DNA of 64,000 bases from Pirellulales bacterium (GTDB lineage Bacteria > Planctomycetota > Planctomycetia > Pirellulales > JACPPG01). Within the stretch, counting starts at the first letter, position 1. The number at the start of each line of letters is the position of its first letter. The notes beneath the pieces were generated by a model, which ran no database searches, was not told where the DNA came from, and saw only the letters and a list, made by a program, of their open reading frames with translations. The translations under genes were made by a program, and so were the position numbers. Location of the stretch: assembly GCA_036499395.1 (NCBI GenBank), contig DASYDW010000063.1, forward strand, positions 255,911-319,910, written 5' to 3'. Shown one piece after another: positions 42,773 to 53,079 of this stretch.

Positions 42773-43714
42773 TTACAACTCGCGGGCTTCCCCGGCAGCG
42801 ACGCGCTTCATCGAGCTTTTGGTCGTGACCGTCTGCTCGAGTGAATTTGTGCCTACCGTGATCTCGAACTTCATCTTGCTGTTGACGCGCGAATCAGCCG
42901 GCTGGCCTGCCGCGGTATCCCAATAAATCACGCCGCTGGCGTCATTACCTGCGAGCTTTATCTTCGCCTGAGCGTCCTCGCTGGGTTCGAGCTTTACGTC
43001 CATTGCGACATCGATCTTGTCGAACTTCTTGCCGTCAACTTCTTCTTCCCCGCCGAACTTGTACTGCGTGGTCGTGACTTGCTTGCCAAAGGGGGGCGTT
43101 TCCATTTCGGCCGATTGATCCCACGTCTTGCCGACAGCCACTGCTTCCTCGGGCAGCGGCATCATGCTCTGGCCGATCATCTGCTTCAGACCGTCCTCGG
43201 AGAACATCCCGCCCGCCGGCATGTTCTTGAATGCCTGCACCATTCCATCGGGCGCCTGCATGTCGCTGACCTTACCCAGCGGCGAAACCTTCATAATAAA
43301 CGGCTTGCCGATCATGGCGTCGAAGATCTTGGCCAGCGTCTCGGTACCGGGCGCCTTGCTCTCTTGTTGCGAGTCGTACTTCATCGGCGGCTGTCCCGCC
43401 TGCGGCAGCGTCATTTCCATCCGCACCCGGTCGATCGTCTGGCTCAGCGTGGCCGAACCATCAGCGGCGACGTCGGTAACTTCCCACGTCATATCCATGA
43501 TCTGGCTGACCTTCACCTGAAAAGGCATGGGCCCGGACTTCGTCTCTTGGGTCATGTCCATTTTCATTTCGTAGCGGGTCTTGTCACCCGACTTGAATTT
43601 CCAGCGCAGTTCGGTGTCGGCCTGTGCCGACGCCATCAGGGCGCTGACCAGTGCCAGGGGAGCCATGACGAGGCATAATTGACGAACGACTGACCGGCGT
43701 ACGAGCAACGACAT
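42773..43714 (-). CDS. Exported DUF6263-like protein
   Basis: 313 aa. Signal peptide ~1-32. The mature protein starts ELRWKFKSGDKTRYEMKMDMTQ, continues with VTDVAADGSATLSQTIDRVRMEM and GKPFIMKVSPLGKVSDMQ, and ends in a beta-rich region, the layout of the DUF6263 family of predicted secreted or lipid-interacting proteins common in planctomycetes. No lipobox. Function unknown. Converges with the Nudix gene. Confidence 0.75.
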   Translation of the reverse strand: MSLLVRRSVVRQLCLVMAPLALVSALMASAQADTELRWKFKSGDKTRYEMKMDMTQETKSGPMPFQVKVSQIMDMTWEVTDVAADGSATLSQTIDRVRMEMTLPQAGQPPMKYDSQQESKAPGTETLAKIFDAMIGKPFIMKVSPLGKVSDMQAPDGMVQAFKNMPAGGMFSEDGLKQMIGQSMMPLPEEAVAVGKTWDQSAEMETPPFGKQVTTTQYKFGGEEEVDGKKFDKIDVAMDVKLEPSEDAQAKIKLAGNDASGVIYWDTAAGQPADSRVNSKMKFEITVGTNSLEQTVTTKSSMKRVAAGEAREL

Positions 43715-43930
43715 AGGGCACCCCCCAAAAAATCGGATTCTTGTGTCCGTGTATTTGTTTCTACGAAATTTGCGTTGACGCTACGAATTGTAGACGAACT
43801 ATCCGTCGCGGGGCACCCGCCCCGGGTCCGCCGCGCATCACCGCAACCAACCAACTATCAAAGTCGCGCAAACTGCTTGAGAGCTTGGGCTTCGAGTCTT
43901 TCAGCCTACATGGCCTTGCCGCGCTCACCC

Positions 43931-44638
43931 TTACGATGCATTTAGGACAATCTTCCCGCCGGGAGTAAGGACGCGGGGTTCGGCCTTGGTCTTACTACGT
44001 ATCTCGTCGGCCCAAAGTGCAGCGTCCTGGTGGATCGGCGGCCAGGTGTCGTAATGCGACGGCACAACGATCTTCGGCGCGAGTAATTGGGTGGCGCGGA
44101 TCGAATCCGCCGGGCCCATGGTGAACTGATCACCGATCGGCAACACCGCCAGATCCAGGCCCCCCTCGCCGATCAATTTCATGTCGTAGAACAATGCCGT
44201 GTCGCAGGCGAAGTACAGCTTCTGTTCCGCGATCGACAATAGAAAGCCGGATGGATTTCCGCCGTAGGAACCGTCCGGCAGCATCGAGCTGTGATGCGCA
44301 ATGGTCAATTGCACGCGGCCGAATTTCTGCGATGAGCCTCCGCCCAGGTTATGCGGATGAGTCCGCGCGATTCCCTGCTTTTCGAGCCATTGGCAGATTT
44401 CAAAATTCGAGATCACGAGCGCCCCGGTTCGCCGCGCAATTTTCGCCGCGTCGCTCACATGATCGAAATGACCATGCGATATCAGGATGAAGTCCGCCTT
44501 CACGTCATCGGACTTCATCGCGGCCGTTGGCGAGTCGTCCAGAAATGGATCGATCAGGATCGTCTGCGGACCATGCTCCGGCGAGGGAGCCAGGACTGAC
44601 CACGCACCATGCCCTAGCCACGTCAACTCGATATCCAC
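43931..44638 (-). CDS. Metal-dependent hydrolase, MBL fold (UPF0173-like)
   Basis: 235 aa from GTG 44638 (AAGGA nine bases upstream); an in-frame longer start at 44689 is less likely. Zinc-site motif SHGHFDHVSD near 65 corresponds to HxHxDH; further ligands are H in TIAHHSSM, D in YFACDTALF, and H in VVPSHYDTWPP. This is the UPF0173/metal-dependent hydrolase type, close to L-ascorbate-6-phosphate lactonase UlaG, with no proven substrate. Cytoplasmic. Divergent from the phosphoglycerate mutase gene. Confidence 0.85.
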   Translation of the reverse strand: MDIELTWLGHGAWSVLAPSPEHGPQTILIDPFLDDSPTAAMKSDDVKADFILISHGHFDHVSDAAKIARRTGALVISNFEICQWLEKQGIARTHPHNLGGGSSQKFGRVQLTIAHHSSMLPDGSYGGNPSGFLLSIAEQKLYFACDTALFYDMKLIGEGGLDLAVLPIGDQFTMGPADSIRATQLLAPKIVVPSHYDTWPPIHQDAALWADEIRSKTKAEPRVLTPGGKIVLNAS

Positions 44639-44963
44639 CGCGCATATTCCTTTTGATGAGACCGGGCGAGACGATAAGGGAAAACGCAAGATTTTTGGTT
44701 TCGCCAGGCCAAAGCGCAGTAATCATAACGGACCCTAGCGCGGCGAGCCAGGATTCCGACCGCGGCAGCGCGTTCGATAAGATGGTCCATGGTTGACCAG
44801 CGTGATACCCTAATACCACGGAAACAATCGTTCGCACCGGCTTGCCAAGCGCCGTCATTCTGATAGGAAAGAGGCGCGTCGCGGGCGACGAATGCCGAGG
44901 AGACGTTCGGCCCCTCTGGTCGCGCAACGTGACAATCGAACATTTTTCGCCAGGGAGCCGATC
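44639..44963. other. Divergent intergenic region, no gene
   Basis: 325 bp between the MBL hydrolase and phosphoglycerate mutase starts. It must hold both promoters; no clear consensus hexamers or stable hairpin were identified. Confidence 0.5.
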
Positions 44964-46169
44964 ATGGATATGCACGAACTGACACGCAGCCTGCACGTTA
45001 AGAACAATTCCAAGATCGTGATGGTCGTCGCCGACGGGTTGGGCGGACTGCCCTTCGAATCCGGGGGACTCACTGAGCTCGAAGCGGCGCAAACGCCCCG
45101 CTTGGATATGCTGGCCCGACGCGGCATCGTCGGACTCAGCGTTCCTGTCAAGCCCGGCATCACGCCGGGCAGCGGTCCGGGCCACTTGGCGCTGTTCGGC
45201 TATGACCCGTTGCAATACGTCATCGGCCGCGGCGCCTTGGAAGCGACCGGCATCGGCTTCGAGTTGGGGCCGAATGACGTCGCGGCGCGCGGAAACTTTT
45301 GCACGCTCGACGCTCAAGGGTTAATCAGCGACCGCCGCGCGGGACGCATCGAAAGCCAGGAAAGCGCACCACTGGCCGTGAAACTCCGGCAGGTCAAAAT
45401 CCCCGGCGTCGAGGTTTTCGTCGAGCCGGTCAAGGAACACCGCTTTGTCGTCGTGTTCCGCGCGCCCGGCTTGGGCGGAGATGTCCTAGACACCGATCCG
45501 CAGACCACGGGCGTCGCGCCGCTGGCCCCTAAGGCAATCAACGCCGCCAGCGCCAAGACCGCCGAAATCGCGGCCGAGTTCGTCAAGCAAGCGCAAAAAC
45601 TCTTGGCCGACCAGCCGAAGGCGAACGGCCTGACACTGCGCGGCTTCTCCGCACGTCCGGCGCTGCCGTCGTTCGAGGAAGTATACGGCCTGCGCGCCGC
45701 GGCCATCGCCGTTTATCCCATGTACAAGGGACTGGCGCGGCTGGTGGGAATGAATCTTATTGGTCCGGCGCAAACGCTCGACGATCAGCTCACTTTCTTG
45801 ATCGAAGAGTGGACCAACTACGATTTCTTCTTCCTACACTACAAGTACACGGACAGCACCGGTGAGGACGGAAATTTCCAGGCGAAGGTGCAGCGCATCG
45901 AAGAGTTGGACGCCGCCATACCACGCATCATGACGATGCAGCCTACGGTGCTGATCGTGACCGGCGACCACAGCACGCCCAGCCGTTTGCGCACGCACAG
46001 TTGGCACCCCGTGCCGACGCTGCTGTTGTCGGATGTTTGCCGCAGCGACTCGGCTGATGGCTTCTGCGAGCGTGAATGTCTGCGCGGCGGGCTTGGACAA
46101 TTCGAGGCAAAATATCTGATGCCGTTAGCGCTGGCTAATGCCGGACGGTTGGGAAAATACGGCGCGTAA
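44964..46169 (+). CDS. apgM: 2,3-bisphosphoglycerate-independent phosphoglycerate mutase, archaeal type
   Basis: 401 aa from ATG 44964 with AGGGAG upstream. The metal/Ser site begins VMVVADGLGGLP (first Asp), ITPGSGPGHLALFGYDP contains the catalytic Ser, and VTGDHSTPSRLRTHSWHPVP carries the later metal-binding Asp and His. It belongs to the ApgM branch of the alkaline phosphatase superfamily, which interconverts 2- and 3-phosphoglycerate in glycolysis. Length is typical. It stands alone on the plus strand. Confidence 0.85.
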   Translation: MDMHELTRSLHVKNNSKIVMVVADGLGGLPFESGGLTELEAAQTPRLDMLARRGIVGLSVPVKPGITPGSGPGHLALFGYDPLQYVIGRGALEATGIGFELGPNDVAARGNFCTLDAQGLISDRRAGRIESQESAPLAVKLRQVKIPGVEVFVEPVKEHRFVVVFRAPGLGGDVLDTDPQTTGVAPLAPKAINAASAKTAEIAAEFVKQAQKLLADQPKANGLTLRGFSARPALPSFEEVYGLRAAAIAVYPMYKGLARLVGMNLIGPAQTLDDQLTFLIEEWTNYDFFFLHYKYTDSTGEDGNFQAKVQRIEELDAAIPRIMTMQPTVLIVTGDHSTPSRLRTHSWHPVPTLLLSDVCRSDSADGFCERECLRGGLGQFEAKYLMPLALANAGRLGKYGA

Positions 46170-46238
46170 GTGGCGCCACGATCAGACGCCGGCCAGAGTC
46201 GATCTGCCTGTTAAGCGCTACGCGTCGCGCGCCTTCAG

Positions 46239-47495
46239 TTACGGTGTGAGCCGCGCGTCGAGCCAGTTGGCCCGGTCCAGCTCGTCACCGCGCTCGCCAA
46301 ACTCGACGATTAGGCTCAATCGTTTGGCGCCGCTAACGTCGACCGAAACCGGCTGCGGGCGCATGCCGCCGCGGATCACATCGCTCTTCCATGCCAGCTT
46401 GTCGTCGACATAGACGCCGAATACGACAGCCCCCCCGTCGCCGACCTGATCGTCCAGAGCCACATCGGCCTCGAACTTGCGAAAGCGTTTGTCCAAGCGA
46501 TACGTCAAACGCCCGGCACTGTGCATGCCGATTCCCTTGGCCGCAGGATGGCCACCAGCGCGAAGTTGCGTACCGACTACGTTCGCATCGTTCTTATAAG
46601 GCCACGACTGGCTCAAGAACGGCAAATGCCGGTAGCCCTCGGCCGTCAGGTCCGAAAGATAGACAACATTGCCCGATAGTGGCTGAAACCAAACAAGCGA
46701 ATCAGCCGGCAGTTCCCACACTTTCTTGCCAGGCATAGTGACCTGCAACAGGTCTTTATTGAGCACCACGCCGTTGACCGTCAAGCGGCTGCCATCGCGC
46801 AAACCCACCAGCGTGCGAGTCGGCGATGGCTTTTCATCAGCCGTTAGTGTGGGATCGAAGGCCGCGGCGGCAATGCGCCGCAGTTCAACGGCCACCTTTT
46901 GTCCCTGCGCATCGATAATGACGGAAGTCCCCGTCACCGAGGTAATCGTGCCCGACAGCTCGTCACCGTTCTCCAGCAGCAGCCGATCGCTCCGTGCCGC
47001 CGGATCGAGCGTTCGATTCGCCAACCGGTCTCGTTCCTGCAAATCCCGCGGCGTCTGGAAAATGATACCCGCCAGAAACTCGAGCGGCACTGCGCGCTCA
47101 CCCAGCAGGTCCGAATCGAGATGTAGTTGCTCGTTTTCCAAGCGAACGGTTTCGGCCACGATCAACCCGCCGCCGCTGAGCAATACCTGAATGCCACGTT
47201 GCGGGTCGACCAGGTCGCCCCAGCGCACCAGATCCGCCAGCGGCACGCGCCGCTTTCCGTCGCTAGTCTGAAACGTGGCCTCGCCGGCCGAAGTAATTTC
47301 GAGCGGTCGTCCCTCGAAGCGAGCCCCAATTGCGGGAATCGCGAATGCCGTCGAAGGTTTGGGCGATGCTACGCTTGAGTCGCTCTGTGTCGCATCTTCC
47401 GTCGAGGACCGGACGAGATGCGCGGACAGAATCATCCCGCCGATGCACAGCAACAATGGCAATCGCGTGTACAAAGGGCGAATGAGAAGTGCCAT
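46239..47495 (-). CDS. Exported NPCBM-domain protein
   Basis: 418 aa. Signal peptide ~1-28. Residues ~50-260 are beta-rich with internal SH3-like repeats (LLLENGDELSGTITSVTG, LVGLRDGSRLTVNGVVL). The C-terminal ~150 residues match the NPCBM/NEW2 carbohydrate-binding fold: GIGMHSAGRLTYRLDKRFRKF, GAVVFGVYVDDKLAWKS, LSLIVEFGERGDELDRANWLD. It likely binds polysaccharide outside the membrane. It starts 4 bp after the stop of the cyclase-like gene, so it is the last gene of the operon. Confidence 0.8.
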   Translation of the reverse strand: MALLIRPLYTRLPLLLCIGGMILSAHLVRSSTEDATQSDSSVASPKPSTAFAIPAIGARFEGRPLEITSAGEATFQTSDGKRRVPLADLVRWGDLVDPQRGIQVLLSGGGLIVAETVRLENEQLHLDSDLLGERAVPLEFLAGIIFQTPRDLQERDRLANRTLDPAARSDRLLLENGDELSGTITSVTGTSVIIDAQGQKVAVELRRIAAAAFDPTLTADEKPSPTRTLVGLRDGSRLTVNGVVLNKDLLQVTMPGKKVWELPADSLVWFQPLSGNVVYLSDLTAEGYRHLPFLSQSWPYKNDANVVGTQLRAGGHPAAKGIGMHSAGRLTYRLDKRFRKFEADVALDDQVGDGGAVVFGVYVDDKLAWKSDVIRGGMRPQPVSVDVSGAKRLSLIVEFGERGDELDRANWLDARLTP

Positions 47496-47499
47496 CTAG

Positions 47500-48555
47500 C
47501 TAGCGCTGAAAAATGGGGAGATAATTCGTCGGCATCTGCAACACGATGCAGGCCATTGCCGTTCCATACTCGGGGCAGATCGAGTCCATCCATGATCCAT
47601 CGTCGCGCTGCCGGGCGAGCAGCTCGTCGCGAATCGCCGGGTACCATTGCCGCCAGCGCTCGCCGCCCGAATGCCACATCGCCTGCACCGCGTAGTAATG
47701 CCCGTAAAAGTAATGGCTATCGCGGGCCAAAGTATTGCCGCGCGGCAAGCTCTCCATCAAATACGTCAAACCGTTTTCGACCGCCGGGCTGTCGTAAATA
47801 CCGGCGCTATACAGGGCAACCACGCCAGCCGCCGAACGAGGGAACGCGCTTGGTCCCCCTTGCTGCATGTACATGAATCCGCCGTCGGCGTTCTGACTGC
47901 GCTTGACGTACTCGATGCAGCGCTCGATCGTCGCAGCCGGCACGTACAATCCGGCATTCCGCGCGGATCGCAACGCCATCACCTGGCAAATCGTCACCGA
48001 AATGTCGGCATCGCGGCGTTGCGGCTGATAACGCCAGCCACCTTCCGAGTTTTGCGTATCGACGATCAAGTTGACGGCCTTGGTCAGCTTCTCGCGCATA
48101 TCGCGGCGCGGCGTCATGCCATATGTCTCCGCCAGAAATAGCGTGGCGAACCCGTGACCGTACATCGGTCCGTGGCCAGTGTCGTCGGCGACGTGGATGA
48201 ATCCTTCGTCGCCCGTGTTTGCCAGGACGAAGTCGACAGCCCGGGTGACCTCTTTGCCGTGCGGACCTTCGTCGGGCGTACTGCCCGAGGCCACGAAAGC
48301 GATGCCCGACAGCGAACATACCGCCACGTTATGGCTCCATCCTCCCGAGCCCAGCGCACCATTTTCCTGCTGCCGTTTGGCGAGAAAAGCCAGGCCGCGG
48401 TCGATGCCGCGAATCGTCGCCGGGGTCATCATTTCCACGCCGCTACGATCGGCCTCGTCCTCGCGCTCGGCGGCGGACGCAGCAGCCGGCATCTGCGCAA
48501 CGAGAGTGAAAACGCCAAGGAAGAGTACCAAGCTCGAGCGGCGCAACGTTCTCAT
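47500..48555 (-). CDS. Exported prenyltransferase/squalene cyclase-like (alpha-alpha barrel) protein
   Basis: 351 aa with a signal peptide (~1-28). The mature part has repeated helical hairpins of the QW/prenyltransferase type: GLAFLAKRQQENGALGSG, TQNSEGGWRYQPQRRDADIS, SQNADGGFMYMQQG, RQRDDGSWMDS. No DxDD cyclase motif is present, and export argues against terpene synthesis; related planctomycete proteins have unknown function. It sits in the VWA/MoxR operon, as in other planctomycetes. Confidence 0.75.
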   Translation of the reverse strand: MRTLRRSSLVLFLGVFTLVAQMPAAASAAEREDEADRSGVEMMTPATIRGIDRGLAFLAKRQQENGALGSGGWSHNVAVCSLSGIAFVASGSTPDEGPHGKEVTRAVDFVLANTGDEGFIHVADDTGHGPMYGHGFATLFLAETYGMTPRRDMREKLTKAVNLIVDTQNSEGGWRYQPQRRDADISVTICQVMALRSARNAGLYVPAATIERCIEYVKRSQNADGGFMYMQQGGPSAFPRSAAGVVALYSAGIYDSPAVENGLTYLMESLPRGNTLARDSHYFYGHYYAVQAMWHSGGERWRQWYPAIRDELLARQRDDGSWMDSICPEYGTAMACIVLQMPTNYLPIFQR

Positions 48556-48610
48556 GCGATTGATCTCCTTCGCAGCCGCGGCATGACGACGCCGCAGAGC
48601 GTCGGCCGGA

Positions 48611-49408
48611 TTACGGCTTACCAGGTGTACCCTCGGCCAACGAGCGAAAATAATCGGCGATCATTTGTTCGTATTTCGGCAAGAACTGCTCTTCGTACGA
48701 TTGTATCATTTGCTCGCGCTGGCGCTCGGGAAGCTGTCCCCAAACCCCCTTCAGCAGGTCGCGCATGTTGGCCATATCGGGCTTTTCCGCTTGCTGTTCG
48801 CGTGTCTTCTTCGTGCTCTGCCGTGCCGGTGCGTCAGACATGTCGCTTGATTCCCCGGTGCGTCGATGTGGCTGCAAAGACTCGCGGCGTTTCGTGGTTT
48901 GTTGCGCGCCCTTGCCGGTCGAGCCCGATTGCGAAGATTGCCCACCGCTTTGACGCTGGTTCTGCGCTTGTCGAATCAGGTCGTCGATGGACTTGACGAT
49001 TTGTGTTTGCCGGTCGAGCGTGTCTCGATCGGCGCGGCGCTGGGCGATCTTGCCCTCGACGTCGCGCATCTGCTGTCTAAGGCGCGCGAGTGGATCCCGC
49101 CCCGCGGCATCGGCGGACTGGTCAGAATCTTCCAACCCTTTGAGCAACTCTTGTTCGAGCGGATCGATCTCTTTTTTGGCACTGCCGTCCTTAATCGCAG
49201 GGTCGGCGGCTTGCTTTTTCGTCGGACCAGTATCCAGCCCGTCGATCTCGGCATCCGGTCCCAGGTCCTTGAGCAACTCCGCGTCGAGCGCTGACATATC
49301 GCGTCGCGACGACGGTTTATTCGGCGTTTTTGGCTCGTCACCGTAAACATTGCCTGCGCATGTCAGTGGCATCGCCAGCCAAATAACTGCCCGCGATATG
49401 ATACTCAT
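48611..49408 (-). CDS. Exported coiled-coil hypothetical protein of the BatA/MoxR operon
   Basis: 265 aa, short signal peptide (~1-23). Acidic DAELLKDLGPDAE and EQELLKGLED repeats, then a charged helix (RLRQQMRDVEGKIAQRRADRDTL), a Ser/Gln-rich linker, and a C-terminal GVWGQLPERQREQMIQSYEEQFLPKYEQMI helix. No family beyond conserved planctomycete operon protein. The ATG overlaps the stop of the DUF4175-like gene (ATGA), and it probably forms a complex with that protein. Confidence 0.65.
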   Translation of the reverse strand: MSIISRAVIWLAMPLTCAGNVYGDEPKTPNKPSSRRDMSALDAELLKDLGPDAEIDGLDTGPTKKQAADPAIKDGSAKKEIDPLEQELLKGLEDSDQSADAAGRDPLARLRQQMRDVEGKIAQRRADRDTLDRQTQIVKSIDDLIRQAQNQRQSGGQSSQSGSTGKGAQQTTKRRESLQPHRRTGESSDMSDAPARQSTKKTREQQAEKPDMANMRDLLKGVWGQLPERQREQMIQSYEEQFLPKYEQMIADYFRSLAEGTPGKP

Positions 49409-52400
49409 GGCGACTCCTCGTTGGGGGCACCGTCATTTGGCAGCGTGGGAGTATCGCGGCGCAGATCGGGCAACCGTTCCGGATGATCTTCCGGCCGCTG
49501 GTCGGTCGTCTGCATCATGTTTGTAACCAGGTCAGCCAGCCGCCCCTGTTCGCGGCTGAGCAATTCGAATTCGGATTCCTGCTGCGCCTTATCTGGCGAG
49601 GGTTGACTTTTTGCTTCGGCCAGGGCGGTGGTCCGGCTGTTGATTTGTTCTTGGATGGCTTTCAGTAACTTCAGCTCGGCGACCGATCCGGTTTTGCCGT
49701 TCGAGCCCTCTTGCCCTCCCCCTTCGCCATCTCCTTGTTCGTCGTCCGGCTTCTCGCTTTTCGGTGCGGCATCTTCGTCGAGGGCACTCTTGAGCTGTGC
49801 GATGCGATCGAGCGCGCTATTCTCGTACATCAGCGTTTGGTCCCCCAGATCGCGCTGATCGAGTCGTTCGGCGGCACGAGTCATGTCTCCGCCGGCGATC
49901 TCGAGGACGAACTGAAAAACTTCGGCGCCAGCCAACGTTTTACTCAGCTCTTGCATTTCATCGCGCAAAGCGCCCTGGTTGCGGGCCATTTCCCGAACGC
50001 TCGCCGCCTCGGCCCGCGTTAGATTCCCACGTTCTTTCTCGCGAAGCTGATAGTGGATCGTTTCGCCGACGAGCTTTTGCTGCCGCTCGTGCAGACTGGC
50101 GACGGCATCCTCCATGCGTGCCAACTGCTCTTGCGCCAAATCGGTCTCGGCCTCGCGACGCCTGGCGGCCAGCTCGCGCTGCGCGTCCTCCAGGTCTTGT
50201 TCCGCGGCCTGCGCCTCATCGGCCGCTGATCCGGCTTCGCCCGCCTCGCCACTGTCCGAGGCCTGCCCCATCTTGCCTCCTGCCGCGGCGACATTCGCGC
50301 CTGCCTTCTCGGCCTGCAGCCGTTCCAGCTTGCGGGCAAAGCGATTGGCTTCGTCTTGTAACTGACGCTGCTCGCGCGTCAGTCGCTCCAACTCGCGGCG
50401 CCGCTCCTCTTCGGGCAGTTGCTCGGCCGCTTTCAGTTTTTTCTGCAAGCCCTGTTGCTCGTTTGCCAGACGGGCAAGATCCTGCTCGGCCTCGCGTAGC
50501 TTCTTTACCAATCGACCCAGCTCGTTTTCGCGGCGGCTGGAAAGAATGTCCAACATTTCGCGCAGCTCATTGGCCGCTTGACGCTGTCCCTGAGTGGCTT
50601 GCGAAATGCGATTCTGCTCGACGCCGCGCCCCGCCTGCCGCATCGTTTCGGCAACGCCCTGGCGGCGCGCCTGCTCGATCGCGTCTGCCATGCTATCGGC
50701 CGCGAGCGGATCCTCTTGCCGTGCAGCCGTCGCAGATTCGTCCATCTGCTGCTCAAGCCTGTCGAGGCGGCGCGCCAGATCCAATTGCCGCTGCGCGAGT
50801 TTCTGCAAATCGGCCCGCTGCTGCGGTTCTAAATCTCCGCTGGCGCGAGAGAGTGTCTGCTGGCCGAGCTTTGCCGTTTCTTCGACGAGCTCTTCCTGCG
50901 CCTTGGTGACTTGCCCGACTTCACGATGAAAATGACGGAAGCTGGCCCACTGCTTCATCTCGTCGAGCATTTCGGCGAGCGACTCGGTCACTTCATCCTG
51001 CGCCTGGGCGGCTTCTGCGAGAGGCGTATTGATGCCGGCCCCCTTGCCAGGCGCCGTCTCAGTCTTGTCTTGCAGCTCGACCTGCGCCGTCTTGATCGCC
51101 GTCGCCAGACCGCGACCAGCCTCGGGCAGGGGACCGTCAGCCAATCGCGATAGCCGATCGAGCAGGTCCTGCATTTGTCGCTGAGTGTCGGGTCCGTCGA
51201 TCTTGTTGATCTGCAATTCTTCGAGCAGATCGTTGACCTGGCCTCGCAGACCTTCGTGCTTGTTGGTCAATTCGCGTTCGACCTGTTGCTGATTCAGGCC
51301 CGCTCCCTGCAAGGCGTCGATGTCCGATTTTTTCAACTTGCCGGTTTGCTTGAGCTGTACTTCCAATCCGGCCACGTGAGATCGTGCCGCGTGCTGCAAT
51401 TGCAGCACGCGCGACAACTCGTTGAAAATTACCCCCTGCCGATCGACCAGACGGTCTTGCGCCTCTTCAGGCGTGACGATCGCCAACCGCCGTGGCAGGC
51501 TTTGGCCTGTTTGCCCGGCGTAATCGGTCACCGAAGCGTGAAACGTAAGCTGCACACCCGGAGGCAAGCCCAGCGGCGTCAACTGCCACTCATAAGACAG
51601 CTCGCGCCGGTCGCCGGTATAACCTTCTGCGGATGAGGCGGTCGCCACTTCAGCGGGCACGGACTCCGGCCCGGCGAAGAGTTCCAATCGCTCTGAGCCC
51701 GCGTCAGATTTGTCAGAGCGCAAATACTCAAGCGATACACCGTGTACCGCCAGATCGTCTGCGGCGTTCAGACTCAGTGACAGAACCGCGTCAGGCGTGA
51801 CATACAAGTTTGCCTTCGGTTGCTCGATTTCCGCGGTCGGGGGCGCGTCGGGCACGGCTCGAATTTCATAGCGAGTCGTTTCATCGTTATGAAAGCCTTC
51901 GCGGTCCGTCAAAACGAACCGGTACGGTCCCGAGGCCCGCACTTCAAAAGGAGTTTCCGCATCGGGGGCAATCGTGGCACCGTAACCGTCGGCGCGAAGC
52001 GTCGCGGGAATCGTGACGTCATCCGCCATCCGCAGGGCTGCCTCGGCCAGCGGCTTCGTGAACGTGGCTTCCAGTTGCACCTTCGTGCCGACCAGTGCGC
52101 GCAGATTCGCTTCGCTGGCGCGCGGTTCCCAACCGGTATACGCCGGAAAGTGCAGCATCAGCTTGGTACTGCGCACCGCCGGCGGCTCGACGACGTCCAG
52201 CGCCGTCCAGGGCATCGTATAATCATCTCCCCCCACCGCGCGATATTCGAACGGCCGCTCGACGTTTTCTCGACGCGCGAGCAGTTCTCCTCCGATCGCA
52301 TGCAATGGTTCGGTCTCTTCGCTCACTTTGTCGTCAGGGCCACTAAACCGGTAATGCATCACGACGTCGTCCGGCGGAACGGCCGACGTTTGATCGATCA

Positions 52401-53070
52401 CTTCAACTTCGAAGTTCTGTCCGTGGGGCAAACGGTCGACCGGGGCAACGATTGCCAACTGATTCACGCGCGGCCAGTCGAAGTCACCCAGCGGACTCAC
52501 CAGGCGCAATAGCGCCACACGCGACGTCGAACCGCCAACAAAAATGAGCAACAGCACCGCGGCCAGTGAAATTCCCAAGCTCAACAGAGCACGGCGGGCC
52601 GGCCGCGCGTCGAGGGCCGTCGAAAGATCGAGTTCGTCGATCGCGGCCGAGGTATCGCGAATCACGGCCCGGCGCAAGTCCGCCGAGCCCGCCAGGGGGT
52701 CGTCCGCAGGCTCGCGAACGAATTCCACGGCGCTCGCTAACCGGCCACGAAGAGACGGATATGCGAGTTCCAAACGCTTAGCGATCTGGACATCGCTCAT
52801 TCGGCTGCCGCGAATGGCACGCCAGACTCCGCGCGCGGCCAAGGTGACAACGGTCAGCAAGGCCAGCGAGGAAATCGCCCGCAGCCCGCGATCTTGATAG
52901 CGGAAGAGCGCATCGACGAGCGCCAGCGTCACGCCAGTCCACAGCACGAGGACCAGCGCACGCGATATGGCTTTCGACAGTACGAACTGCCGTGCTCTTC
53001 GGCGGATTCGCGCGAGTTTGAGCTCGAGCGGATGCGGCATAACTATTCCTCGCCCGTCGAATTCCGCCAC
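49405..53070 (-). CDS. Large membrane-anchored coiled-coil protein (DUF4175-like)
   Basis: 1221 aa. Two N-terminal hydrophobic helices (around 35-80) and another at ~165-185 anchor it, then a beta-rich domain (~190-560), and from ~560 almost pure coiled coil (e.g. LQKLAQRQLDLARRLDRLEQQM, REAEQDLARLANEQQGLQKKL) to ~1110. The C-terminus is acidic and disordered. This fits the DUF4175 family seen beside BatA/MoxR genes. Probably a structural or sensory membrane component. It precedes the coupled 265-aa gene. Confidence 0.75.
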   Translation of the reverse strand: MAEFDGRGIVMPHPLELKLARIRRRARQFVLSKAISRALVLVLWTGVTLALVDALFRYQDRGLRAISSLALLTVVTLAARGVWRAIRGSRMSDVQIAKRLELAYPSLRGRLASAVEFVREPADDPLAGSADLRRAVIRDTSAAIDELDLSTALDARPARRALLSLGISLAAVLLLIFVGGSTSRVALLRLVSPLGDFDWPRVNQLAIVAPVDRLPHGQNFEVEVIDQTSAVPPDDVVMHYRFSGPDDKVSEETEPLHAIGGELLARRENVERPFEYRAVGGDDYTMPWTALDVVEPPAVRSTKLMLHFPAYTGWEPRASEANLRALVGTKVQLEATFTKPLAEAALRMADDVTIPATLRADGYGATIAPDAETPFEVRASGPYRFVLTDREGFHNDETTRYEIRAVPDAPPTAEIEQPKANLYVTPDAVLSLSLNAADDLAVHGVSLEYLRSDKSDAGSERLELFAGPESVPAEVATASSAEGYTGDRRELSYEWQLTPLGLPPGVQLTFHASVTDYAGQTGQSLPRRLAIVTPEEAQDRLVDRQGVIFNELSRVLQLQHAARSHVAGLEVQLKQTGKLKKSDIDALQGAGLNQQQVERELTNKHEGLRGQVNDLLEELQINKIDGPDTQRQMQDLLDRLSRLADGPLPEAGRGLATAIKTAQVELQDKTETAPGKGAGINTPLAEAAQAQDEVTESLAEMLDEMKQWASFRHFHREVGQVTKAQEELVEETAKLGQQTLSRASGDLEPQQRADLQKLAQRQLDLARRLDRLEQQMDESATAARQEDPLAADSMADAIEQARRQGVAETMRQAGRGVEQNRISQATQGQRQAANELREMLDILSSRRENELGRLVKKLREAEQDLARLANEQQGLQKKLKAAEQLPEEERRRELERLTREQRQLQDEANRFARKLERLQAEKAGANVAAAGGKMGQASDSGEAGEAGSAADEAQAAEQDLEDAQRELAARRREAETDLAQEQLARMEDAVASLHERQQKLVGETIHYQLREKERGNLTRAEAASVREMARNQGALRDEMQELSKTLAGAEVFQFVLEIAGGDMTRAAERLDQRDLGDQTLMYENSALDRIAQLKSALDEDAAPKSEKPDDEQGDGEGGGQEGSNGKTGSVAELKLLKAIQEQINSRTTALAEAKSQPSPDKAQQESEFELLSREQGRLADLVTNMMQTTDQRPEDHPERLPDLRRDTPTLPNDGAPNEESP

Positions 53071-53079
53071 TCTTTGTGA